From positions 1 to 64,000 of the forward strand of contig CAYOJJ010000015.1 of NCBI GenBank assembly GCA_964404255.1: a DNA stretch of 64,000 nt, read 5' to 3'. This DNA comes from JAFDZW01 sp964404255 (GTDB lineage Bacteria > Bacteroidota > Ignavibacteria > Palsa-1295). The position numbers were made by a program, and so were the translations under genes. This document shows, one piece after another, positions 52,439 to 61,030 of the stretch (within the stretch, counting starts at the first letter, position 1; each line of letters opens with the position of its first letter). The notes under the pieces are model-generated. The model ran no database searches, was not told where the DNA came from, and saw nothing but the letters and a program-made list of their open reading frames with translations.

Positions 52439-55400
52439 ATGAAATACAAGATCCAGGTTATTATTTCCCTGATTTTCTTATTGGCTCTGCCCTCCTTCTG
52501 CTTCGGAAAACCGGACTGGCAAAAGGTCTTTACGGCTCCCGGCCGAGTCTCGGTGATCTTTTTTTATGACCGCTATCTTGGCTTTGTTTGTATCGGCTCA
52601 CCGGGTGGAAATATGTCCATGACAGCGATTTTCAGAACCACTGACGGTGGTACCTCTTGGGAAAAAGCCCGGATGCCATCTGGTTCGGGATGCGGCATAA
52701 ACGAACTTATAATGGTAGATAGAAATAATGGCTGGGCACTTGGAAATTCGGATCTGGGAAATGTACTGAAAACTACCGATGGCGGTCAAAGCTGGAATGT
52801 CGTTTCAAAATCTGGGTATGCCGGTTCATTAGGAAACAGTATCAGGCAAACCTCTCAGGGACTGATCGTCTCGGACTTTGCTTCCGGCAATATCCTTTTA
52901 TCGGCAGATGGAGGCACAACCTTCCGTACGATCTATCATGCCCCACAACCGGATTGGGGATTAGGACTGGATTTTGTCGATTCCCTACATGGTGCTGCCG
53001 TCACTTCTTTTAGAAGCTCTAACAATTGGAGTTATACCTCAGATGGCGGTTTAACCTGGAAGCCATCGAACTATCGGATGGAATCCTGGTCTATTCGTGG
53101 AATGAAGGGAACACCATTCTTTTTTGCTGCACCCGAAGGATATTCCAATACCGATAATTATCTCACCGATATAATGCGTTCGGACGATTATGGTCAAAAC
53201 TGGCATAAACTGACAACACTCTCCTTCCGGGCCACCAGTGATGTAGAAATTGCATTAGAGGCTCTATATCTCCAATCAGGGTACGTCGGCTGCGATCATT
53301 GCACCTTTCCCGACGGACGTGGTATTTTTCGTTCTACCGATAGCGGCGCCACCTGGAAAGGACTTGGCGGCCCTGAATGTTGGGCCGACACCCGGTTTGC
53401 GGCAATCCCTACCTGCAATGGCGTAATGATCGTCTGTGCCGATCGCTATAATAATATTTACCGTGGATATGATTCGACGGTAGTATCAGTTAACAAGATC
53501 AATGCTCCCTTTCATACCATCGTTGTTCCGCCAAAACCCATTGCTATTACCCCCTGCCATACCCAATTCCTTGAAGGAAGTATTACGATAGACGAATGCT
53601 ATAGGCTCATTATTCAAAATGAAACGATAGAAGGCAAAGATTCAAGTCTGTTTTCCTTATTATATTCCAAATATCCCTTAACCCTCTTTGGAAAAAAAGA
53701 CTCGATCATCATTCCATTAACTACTATACCTGATTCGGGTTCTTATGAGGCCTATCTCCATATTACGGGTTATTATGATATTGGCGAGGGAAAGACCATT
53801 CCATTCGATACCTTGCTCCCATTAAAGGTTTCGGTCTCTCCAGCTCCTCCGGAGCTTATTGCAACGCCGGCTGTCGTAACCTTCAGGCCGATCTCTTCCT
53901 GCCAGAACGATCATGATATGCCTCTTCAATTATCTAATGCAGGCTGCGACACCCTTACGATCATAGCCGGCCCCGGGGAAATAGCTGCTCCTTTTTTCCT
54001 GGATTCTCTTCCATTACCATTTTCCCTTGCCCCCGGCGCGTCGGTCATTATACCTTGCCATTTTTATCCGGATAGCGCTCGCGAGTATTCCGGTGAAGCC
54101 ATCTTTACTGCCCGGGCAAATGATCGGATTCGGGAGCTATCGGTTCCATTGCTCGGCAAGCGAGCACAGGATATACCGAATATTAAAATACTTCCGGCAC
54201 AACTATCTTTCGGTTCGACGCACGTATGCGATAGCGCCCAAGTACGTCACATAACGATAGTAAATAGCGGATGTGATACCGTCACTATCACATCGCTTTC
54301 ACAGAGTTCGGTTTCGGCCTTCTGGCTCGATAGCCTTTCTTTGCCGATCGTCCTTCCTCCCGATAGCAGTATCGACTTGGCGGCCTCGTTCCATCCTACG
54401 TTCTCCGGGGTGTATTCGATGTCGCTGAGCGTTACTGCTTCGAGAGGAAGTAATAGTGTTACTGCAAGCGCGCTCCTTAACGCAACAGCGCTACCTTCCC
54501 CTATTAATCTTATAGCTGGCTCCGATTCGCTGTTGTTGCCATTGCGCTCGACCTGTGAGCAAGCGCTCGATTCAAGCATCTCCTATACCAATAGTGGATG
54601 TGATACCGTCATTATTTCTTCGGGGCCCGTTCTTGCACCGGGAGGGTTTTCTTTCGAGCCCGTTTCCTACCCGGTCATCTTAGCTCCTGGCAACACATTC
54701 TCTTTCCGGTTTCATTTTCATCCAACTCTATCGGGGCCTTATTCCTGGACTCCTGAATTTATTGCCGAACGATTCGCGGCCCGCGCTGCCATCGATGTTA
54801 CTATTACCGCTTCAGCTATAGAAGGGGTTGGGATTCTTCGCTCGTCAATAGCATCGATACCCTTTGCATCGCTTTCTATCTGTTCGGGCCCTGATTCAGA
54901 GAAATTCTACCTGTCGAATCCTGGCTGCGATTCCTTAGTTATAACCGATCTCGGTTTACAGGGTGAGAGCTCATTTTCCTTCTCCACATCAACTTTACCG
55001 TTCTTTCTTGCTCCGGGCGATTCCATTACTTCGACCGTCTATATCACCGCCAGGAGTATAGGCCTACAATCGTCAGCAGTAGTTATTAAAGCGCATTCTA
55101 TTCATGGAAGCAGAATGGAGTACGATCTGGCAATACCACTTAGCGCTACAATAACCAGAGGATCCCGCTATCTTAGTGTTTCTGCCGATACCATTAACTT
55201 CGGCAAGAGAAGCATTTGTACAAATCCCGATACGATCGTTACTATTCAAAATTCCGGGTGCGATACCTTGATCGTCTTCGGCGCGGCAATTTCTTCCAAA
55301 GCCTTTATGCTCGGGTCAATTCCATTCCCGCTTATTCTCCCTCCCTCTTCTTCTATTACGTTGCCGGTACTGACAGCGATTGATACTTCCGATAACCGCC

Positions 55401-56179
55401 TATCATCAGACGCACTACTGAACTGGAGCACGAACAGCGATCTTACTGCCCCGCCGATTCTTCTGCATCGGGAATATGGCTATCCACAGGCCAGATCTCT
55501 TGGTATTCATTCGACTATCTCCACAGGATCGCCGGGAGATACCGTCACCTACCAGATCTTTGCTGAACAAGCTGAAGGACTGCAAACTATCGATCTGGAC
55601 ATTACCTATGACACCGATCTTTTGCAATGGATCTCGGCGATCGGTTCGAATACTATCGCGCTAAGCGAGGGTCATCTTACGATCACCGGCCACCCCACTA
55701 TTGTCAGTGAAAACGGTATGGTTGCCACCTTGTTATTTTCTGTATTTTTATCAAAGCAGGACTCTTGTTCGATTGCGGTTTCAAATCCGCATATAAATAC
55801 AGCTACTCCGCAATATGAGACCTGCACGGAAGTCGCTACGCCGGAAATATCGCAATGTGTATTCCTATCGTCGGTAGGTTGCGGAGGAAAGACTATAAGC
55901 AGTCAGTTGAGGAAAAGCCCGGCGATCTCTATCAAGAGTATTTATCCTAATCCTGCTGTCTCCGCCTTTACTATTATTCTGGAATCGCCTGTCTCAACTG
56001 CCGGTACTATTTCTTTAACTGATTCGTATGGAAGGATCGTCTATATGAAGGAAAGAGAATTCATAGCTGGCACCGAACACATTACTATTGATTGCAGCCC
56101 ACTGCCGAGCGGCCTCTATACTCTTAGCCTTTCTTCCTCTATGGGGTCGGCAATAAACCGAATAGTCATTCAGAGATAA
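52439..56179 (+). CDS. 1246-residue multidomain surface protein with T9SS sorting domain
   Basis: Signal peptide ends CFGKP near residue 24. Residues about 30-345 are a YCF48-like propeller (TTDGGTSW, TTDGGQSW, STDSGATW). A linker domain follows. Residues about 465-1010 hold five repeats of about 110 residues, each with the phrase N-x-G-C-D-(T/S) (near 500, 608, 718, 827, 937) and a partner Cys some 15 residues earlier, like choice-of-anchor or ASH-type Ig folds. Residues 1027-1125 resemble a cohesin domain (SPGDTVTYQIF, DITYDTDLLQWIS, HLTITG). The last 80 form a T9SS sorting domain ending RIVIQR. Likely a long surface protein; ligand unknown. Confidence 0.9.
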   Translation: MKYKIQVIISLIFLLALPSFCFGKPDWQKVFTAPGRVSVIFFYDRYLGFVCIGSPGGNMSMTAIFRTTDGGTSWEKARMPSGSGCGINELIMVDRNNGWALGNSDLGNVLKTTDGGQSWNVVSKSGYAGSLGNSIRQTSQGLIVSDFASGNILLSADGGTTFRTIYHAPQPDWGLGLDFVDSLHGAAVTSFRSSNNWSYTSDGGLTWKPSNYRMESWSIRGMKGTPFFFAAPEGYSNTDNYLTDIMRSDDYGQNWHKLTTLSFRATSDVEIALEALYLQSGYVGCDHCTFPDGRGIFRSTDSGATWKGLGGPECWADTRFAAIPTCNGVMIVCADRYNNIYRGYDSTVVSVNKINAPFHTIVVPPKPIAITPCHTQFLEGSITIDECYRLIIQNETIEGKDSSLFSLLYSKYPLTLFGKKDSIIIPLTTIPDSGSYEAYLHITGYYDIGEGKTIPFDTLLPLKVSVSPAPPELIATPAVVTFRPISSCQNDHDMPLQLSNAGCDTLTIIAGPGEIAAPFFLDSLPLPFSLAPGASVIIPCHFYPDSAREYSGEAIFTARANDRIRELSVPLLGKRAQDIPNIKILPAQLSFGSTHVCDSAQVRHITIVNSGCDTVTITSLSQSSVSAFWLDSLSLPIVLPPDSSIDLAASFHPTFSGVYSMSLSVTASRGSNSVTASALLNATALPSPINLIAGSDSLLLPLRSTCEQALDSSISYTNSGCDTVIISSGPVLAPGGFSFEPVSYPVILAPGNTFSFRFHFHPTLSGPYSWTPEFIAERFAARAAIDVTITASAIEGVGILRSSIASIPFASLSICSGPDSEKFYLSNPGCDSLVITDLGLQGESSFSFSTSTLPFFLAPGDSITSTVYITARSIGLQSSAVVIKAHSIHGSRMEYDLAIPLSATITRGSRYLSVSADTINFGKRSICTNPDTIVTIQNSGCDTLIVFGAAISSKAFMLGSIPFPLILPPSSSITLPVLTAIDTSDNRLSSDALLNWSTNSDLTAPPILLHREYGYPQARSLGIHSTISTGSPGDTVTYQIFAEQAEGLQTIDLDITYDTDLLQWISAIGSNTIALSEGHLTITGHPTIVSENGMVATLLFSVFLSKQDSCSIAVSNPHINTATPQYETCTEVATPEISQCVFLSSVGCGGKTISSQLRKSPAISIKSIYPNPAVSAFTIILESPVSTAGTISLTDSYGRIVYMKEREFIAGTEHITIDCSPLPSGLYTLSLSSSMGSAINRIVIQR

Positions 56180-56217
56180 TAAAAAAGGGGCATACGATAC
56201 CCCTTAAATCGACAAGA

Positions 56218-56257
56218 GCGGTTCGGAGTTGTGCAACCAGCACAATCTCCTTACCGC
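56218..56257. terminator. Imperfect hairpin between convergent genes
   Basis: Arms 56218-56234 and 56240-56257 pair with a bulge around loop aacca. Preceding it, aagggg (56185-56190) and cccctt (56200-56205) form a smaller hairpin after the giant gene, and ttctttc (56265-56271) with gaaagaa (56276-56282) another near the minus-strand stop. Together they form the terminator region of the two convergent genes. Confidence 0.5.
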
Positions 56258-56306
56258 CCTTGCATTCTTTCCCCCGAAAGAACTTGGTGCCCTTAGCGAG
56301 TTATTC

Positions 56307-57182
56307 TTATTGGATAACCAGCTTTTGAGAGCAAACTTCTGTTCCGGCCTGCAGACGCAGGATATAAATTCCAGGAGTCATACCGGTCAGATCAATACTG
56401 ACATCATGTACTCCGACATCGACCAAACCATCGGATACCGTCTTAACGAGGTTGCCCATAGCATCGGAAATGGTGATCGTTACCTGAACCTGGGTACCGG
56501 CAGCGGCCTCAACACCATACATAAATTTGATCGTACCGCCAACATGAACCGGATTCGGCATAATAGGCGCCACTTTGATATGGATGGAGCTGGTATCGCG
56601 TCCACCATTACCCGGGCCACCGCCTTTGGTCGAATCGTTAGGATTCTTGTGATGATCGTCAAGAGAATCGTGCGGCGGCTTAATGGTCGTATCGCGTTTT
56701 GCGAAGCCCATGCAATCCTGCCGTACCTGCTCCAAAATAGCCTGGTTAGCAGTTATGATCTTTTTCATCTCCTTTTCGAGAGTGACCATAGCATTAAAAT
56801 TATCTTTCAACTGCTTGAACAAATTCGCAACGGTAGCAGAATCTCTTGCCTTGAGAGCAGCTTTAAGCTCTTTACGAAGCTCACGGCCGACGCTATCAAG
56901 CGAACGTCCGGTTTCCAGATCGCTTGTTAACAAGGCAGCCTGGTCCGGCGGAAGCATAGAAAGAAATACTCTAAAGCAGGAATCGCTCAGACCAAAGGGC
57001 CCGTTCGGACGCGGAAATGGTTTGCCGGGGTCTCCACCTTTTCCACCGCCTGTGTGTGTTGTGTCCGGGCGACCAAAACCTTTACCAGGTCCACGGTGCC
57101 CCGGGCCACGCTGGCCGTAGGAAATGCCGCTAATGAGTACAAGACCCAATATTGCAGCTAAAACAAGGTTAAAACGTTTCAT
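56307..57182 (-). CDS. Secreted helical protein with T9SS sorting domain
   Basis: 291 residues from the ATG at 57182 (another ATG lies two codons upstream). Signal peptide ends SYGQR. A Gly/Pro/Arg/Lys-rich stretch (24-62) precedes a helical domain (65-160) with LSMLPPDQAALLTSDL, RELRKELKAALKARDSATVANLFKQLKD and a Cys pair, reminiscent of CpxP/Spy-like periplasmic heavy-metal or chaperone proteins. A second Gly/Asp/His linker leads to a T9SS sorting domain (MPNPVHVGG, GIYILRLQAGTEVCSQKLVIQ). A helical stress-protein-like module on a T9SS signal is unusual; function unknown. Confidence 0.85.
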   Translation of the reverse strand: MKRFNLVLAAILGLVLISGISYGQRGPGHRGPGKGFGRPDTTHTGGGKGGDPGKPFPRPNGPFGLSDSCFRVFLSMLPPDQAALLTSDLETGRSLDSVGRELRKELKAALKARDSATVANLFKQLKDNFNAMVTLEKEMKKIITANQAILEQVRQDCMGFAKRDTTIKPPHDSLDDHHKNPNDSTKGGGPGNGGRDTSSIHIKVAPIMPNPVHVGGTIKFMYGVEAAAGTQVQVTITISDAMGNLVKTVSDGLVDVGVHDVSIDLTGMTPGIYILRLQAGTEVCSQKLVIQ

Positions 57183-57339
57183 AATCATTGATTTCGTTAC
57201 AGTTAACAGTAGTTGTCCGTCTGCCGTCTATGGTAATGACACTGCATTTTCATAAAAGTTTAAAGAATTTCAGCCTTTTCTTATTTTTTTTCAATATTTT
57301 TTAAATGATCAAAAAAAGAACTACGTAGATGTCTAAAAA

Positions 57340-58968
57340 TCAGCGAAGCGGCTTGGCTGATTCCCCTCTGCTAAAATTAACCAATCTCAAAATGGCAAGA
57401 TCTATCATATTCTGTATGTCGCTACCCGGAATCGAATAATTATTAACCATGATCGAAAAGGCAAATGGCTCATCGTCCTTACTTTTAAAATAACCACTTA
57501 AACTTCTATCACCTGTAAGCGAACCGGTTTTTGCATGGACATTGCCGGAAGCGCGGCTATCTCGTAAACGGGCGGAAAGGGTCCCGTCTATTCCCATCAC
57601 CGGAAGTGAAGAATCGAAGGCGGGCCGGATCTTCGAATCAGCATTGACATATTTTAGCAATGAGACAAAATCATCCGGAGAAATATAATTCATTCTTGAT
57701 AGCCCGCTGCCATCATATAAAGCCAGTCGCTCGATATCGATATTTGCAAACGAGAGATACCGTTTTACGGCAAGAATGCCCGTTCTCCAATCTCCTTTAC
57801 CAAGACTTTCTTTGCCGAGAGTTCTCAGCAGTTGTTCGGCATAAAAGTTATGGGATTTTTTATTGATCACCCGGACAATTTCGCTTAATGGAGGGCTCAG
57901 ATGATTAATAAGGATATGCATCTGGTTATAGTTGATACGCTCGTCGAGATCGGAAGCCGTCATAGCCCCTCCGGTTACCGTGATTCCGTGAGCCTGCAAT
58001 ACTTCTTTAAGGACGGTCGCAAAATACGTAGGCGGGTCGTCAACCGACAACTGCTCGTTTACCGCCTGCGAACCACGGGCAATACTCCCCTGAATTGTAA
58101 TAGTATTCTCCCCCGGGGCTCTGGTAATAGCGATCGTATTATCTTCGGAAACCGTACTATCTTTTACCCTCGGAGCGTCCATCGTTACGCCGAGATCGTT
58201 CACCTGGAAATACTCGCTTTCCGGAGTAAGTTCGAATAGCGGTTTCGCTCCGGCTCGCAGACCAGCCGTGACCGTAACGCTTACGGCATTTTCGGCAAAA
58301 GCAATACCCGAAGATTGGGCAGAATAATAGTAAGGCTCATCCTCGATCGACCATCCCAGTGGATAAACATCACTGGTAAAATAACCAGGGTCGGTAATAA
58401 TGTTGCCATCGATCTTTTCTATGCCAATCGCTTCAAGGGAATCGGCCCAGGCGTCAAAAACTGCTGTCGGATCTTTTTCCGGAAACATCGAGGGTGAACC
58501 AATGGTCGGGTCTCCCGAGCCTCGGATAATGAGATCGCCTTTCAGGGTCCCTCGAACGATCTTTGCAGAACTGACAATCTGGGTTGAATACCGGAAATCA
58601 CTACCCAGTATCGATAATGCCGCCGCCGTTGTAATCAGTTTAAGATTCGAAGCCGGAATAAGATTACGATCGGCATTCAGGGTAAATAATTTTTCCCCGC
58701 TCTTGAGCGAGCGCACTTCTACCCCGATTTGTGCATTACTGCATTTGGGATCTGAAAAAATCCCGGAAAGATCGTTTTGAAGCTCGGTGATAGCATGTAA
58801 TTCTATCGAAGGCTGCTCCTTCGGCGATGGACTAGTAACCGGTTGAGCCAGAGCCGGTACTATTAAAAGAAACCATACCGGAATAACGATAAGCGGCTTT
58901 GACCAAGACAGCCAAAACCCAAAGCTTAGAATTCGTGTTTTATCAAAAAATCTATCCACCTGCTTCAC
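57340..58968 (-). CDS. dacB: D-alanyl-D-alanine carboxypeptidase/endopeptidase, DacB (PBP4) family
   Basis: About 542 residues. An N-terminal hydrophobic segment ending LALAQP is the signal. Motifs of peptidase family S13: SNLK (Ser107, Lys110), then S-H-N in the SxN position (KKSHNFYAEQLL), and HAKTGSLTG for KTG. It trims or opens peptidoglycan cross-links in the periplasm. There is no ATG start. GTG codons at 58998, 58968 and 58959 are candidates; 58998 would overlap the divergent HPPD gene, so 58968 is chosen here with low certainty. Confidence 0.9.
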   Translation of the reverse strand: MKQVDRFFDKTRILSFGFWLSWSKPLIVIPVWFLLIVPALAQPVTSPSPKEQPSIELHAITELQNDLSGIFSDPKCSNAQIGVEVRSLKSGEKLFTLNADRNLIPASNLKLITTAAALSILGSDFRYSTQIVSSAKIVRGTLKGDLIIRGSGDPTIGSPSMFPEKDPTAVFDAWADSLEAIGIEKIDGNIITDPGYFTSDVYPLGWSIEDEPYYYSAQSSGIAFAENAVSVTVTAGLRAGAKPLFELTPESEYFQVNDLGVTMDAPRVKDSTVSEDNTIAITRAPGENTITIQGSIARGSQAVNEQLSVDDPPTYFATVLKEVLQAHGITVTGGAMTASDLDERINYNQMHILINHLSPPLSEIVRVINKKSHNFYAEQLLRTLGKESLGKGDWRTGILAVKRYLSFANIDIERLALYDGSGLSRMNYISPDDFVSLLKYVNADSKIRPAFDSSLPVMGIDGTLSARLRDSRASGNVHAKTGSLTGDRSLSGYFKSKDDEPFAFSIMVNNYSIPGSDIQNMIDLAILRLVNFSRGESAKPLR

Positions 58969-58991
58969 GAAAGTAACGCAAAAATAAAACA

Positions 58992-60125
58992 ATGTCACAA
59001 GCAGAATTAGTCGCAGAATCGAATGTCGCTACCACGCAGGATTTTCTTCCGCTCAATGGTATCGATCATATTGAATTCTATGTCGGTAATGCCAAGCAAA
59101 GCGCCTATTACTACCGCTCGGCTTTTGGCTTTAGTATCAAAGGTTATAAAGGTCTCGAGACCGGTTCTCGCGACCGCACCAGCTACCTGCTCGAGCAGGG
59201 CAAAGTCCGCTTGGTACTGACTACCCCTCTTACCAAGGAAAACCCCATTAATGATTTGCTTGCAAAGCATGGCGATGGCGTAAATTCTATTGCCATCGAT
59301 GTTGACGACGTCGAACGTTCGTACCGCGAAACTACTAAGCGCGGTGCTGTTGGGGTGCAGGAGCCGACCGAGATCACCGATGAAAATGGTACCTATCAAC
59401 TGGCTTCTATCCGCACCTATGGCGACACCATCCATACCTTCATTAATAGAAAAGGATATAAAGGGTTTGCACCGGGCTTTAAGATGATCGATACTCCCGA
59501 TTCAGTTGCCCGTCCTACTGGCATTGCGGCCGTCGATCACATGGTCGGCAATGTCGGCTGGAATGAGATGAATAAGTGGGTAAAGTGGTATGAAGAAGTT
59601 ATGGGCTTCCATGTCTTTGTTTCTTTCGATGACAATGACATCAGTACCGAATACTCTGCGTTAATGTCAAAGGTAATGGCAAGCGGTTCTGAAAAGATAA
59701 AATTCCCGATCAATGAGCCGGCCAGCGGTAAGAAGAAATCGCAGATCGAAGAATACGTCGAGTGGTACAACGGACCCGGTGTACAACACATCGCACTTAT
59801 TACCGGCGATATCATCGATACCGTAACTAAACTGACTAACCAGGGTGTCGAATTTTTGCGCGTTCCGAGTACTTACTACCGCGATCTGATCGATCGTGTC
59901 GGTAAGATCAACGAGCCTATCGAAAAACTTGAAGAACTCGGTATTCTTGTCGATAAAGACGACGATGGATATATGCTGCAGATCTTTACAAAGCCGGTAC
60001 AGGATCGCCCGACCGTCTTCTTTGAGATCATTCAGCGCCGCGGTGCCCGCAGTTTCGGTAAAGGGAATTTCAAGGCCTTATTCGAATCGATCGAACGGGA
60101 ACAGGCATTGCGTGGAAATCTTTAG
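58992..60125 (+). CDS. hppD: 4-hydroxyphenylpyruvate dioxygenase
   Basis: 377 residues, full-length. It converts 4-hydroxyphenylpyruvate to homogentisate in tyrosine breakdown with Fe(II). Two VOC halves are visible; the iron ligands are His183 (AAVDHMVGN), His266 (GVQHIAL) and Glu345 (FFEIIQRR), and the C-terminal GKGNFKALFESIE is the family hallmark. The ATG lies only some 23-33 bases from the dacB start on the other strand, so their promoters must overlap. A GAAA-loop terminator follows. The homogentisate dioxygenase gene is not in the window. Confidence 0.97.
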   Translation: MSQAELVAESNVATTQDFLPLNGIDHIEFYVGNAKQSAYYYRSAFGFSIKGYKGLETGSRDRTSYLLEQGKVRLVLTTPLTKENPINDLLAKHGDGVNSIAIDVDDVERSYRETTKRGAVGVQEPTEITDENGTYQLASIRTYGDTIHTFINRKGYKGFAPGFKMIDTPDSVARPTGIAAVDHMVGNVGWNEMNKWVKWYEEVMGFHVFVSFDDNDISTEYSALMSKVMASGSEKIKFPINEPASGKKKSQIEEYVEWYNGPGVQHIALITGDIIDTVTKLTNQGVEFLRVPSTYYRDLIDRVGKINEPIEKLEELGILVDKDDDGYMLQIFTKPVQDRPTVFFEIIQRRGARSFGKGNFKALFESIEREQALRGNL

Positions 60126-60148
60126 TACACTACTCTAAGTAGATAGCC

Positions 60149-60170
60149 AAAGCCGACGAAAGTCGGCTTT
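60149..60170 (+). terminator. Terminator of hppD
   Basis: Arms aaagccgac (60149-60157) and gtcggcttt (60162-60170) with a GAAA tetraloop, then a T-rich stretch. Confidence 0.9.
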
Positions 60171-60200
60171 GTTGTATTACATAAGAACCTTCGAGATATT

Positions 60201-60965
60201 ATGACCTATACGACCGATACCTTTTCGATCTCTTACGAATTAGTGCGCGATGAATTGCTCCATCGACAGACTCCGTTTTTATTCCTACATAGTGCCCTTG
60301 GGACAAGACGAGAGTTCGATGCCCTGCGCACCCATTATGAAGACCGCCCTCTCATTCTTCTCGATCTCCCGTCACATGGTGAAAGTACGACCACGCTTTC
60401 AGAAATGACCATTCGTGATCTCTCGAATGCCGTGCATTCGCTCCTTATCGATCATCTTCATATCCCTACCGTCGATTGTATCGGCTATAGCATGGGGGGG
60501 TATATAGCTATCGATCTTGCCATCATAGCTCCGGCTGTTGTACGCAGCATCGTTTCTCATGCAATGAAATTTTATTGGACCGATGGCGCTATTTCCGATG
60601 CCCTCGCCGGCCTCGACCCTTCGGCAATAAAAGGCCGCTCGGAAAAGGCTTATGCAGCCTTGAGTACCCTGCATGGGGCAAACGGCTTCGAGCGGACTGC
60701 CGCACTGGCCGCTTCTATCATTACCTCTTTTTCAGAAAAGCAACTGAGCGAAGAACAGATCGCGGCAATGGCAGCGCCGCTCTTGCTTTCAGTTGGAGAT
60801 AGCGATACTATGGTACCGCCCGAAGAAGTTGCCTCGCTCTATCTGAAATTGCCGAAGAATAAAACGTACCTCGCTATTCATCCCAATTCCCCCCATCCGA
60901 TATCCAAACTCGATCTTGGTTCATTTACGACCGCAATTAATGAGTTTTGGAGAACTTTCTTGTGA
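60201..60965 (+). CDS. Alpha/beta hydrolase
   Basis: 254 residues, no signal peptide. The nucleophile elbow is GYSMGG (Ser97), followed by SVGDSDTMVPPE with the likely catalytic Asp and HPNSPHPIS with the His near 235. FLHSALGTRREFD and DLPSHGES are strand-loop motifs typical of the family. Substrate unknown; an ester or C-C bond hydrolase are both possible. It is transcribed with, or just after, hppD from a separate leader. Confidence 0.93.
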   Translation: MTYTTDTFSISYELVRDELLHRQTPFLFLHSALGTRREFDALRTHYEDRPLILLDLPSHGESTTTLSEMTIRDLSNAVHSLLIDHLHIPTVDCIGYSMGGYIAIDLAIIAPAVVRSIVSHAMKFYWTDGAISDALAGLDPSAIKGRSEKAYAALSTLHGANGFERTAALAASIITSFSEKQLSEEQIAAMAAPLLLSVGDSDTMVPPEEVASLYLKLPKNKTYLAIHPNSPHPISKLDLGSFTTAINEFWRTFL

Positions 60966-61030
60966 GAATTTTCTTATAATAAAGGTGATTTATTTGGTTG
61001 TTGCGTGTCATAAAGAAAAAACATAGATCT

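Noticed and set aside
56229..56930. Plus-strand frame of 233 codons
   Set aside because: It overlaps the T9SS protein on the minus strand, which has a signal peptide and sorting domain; the plus frame has neither.
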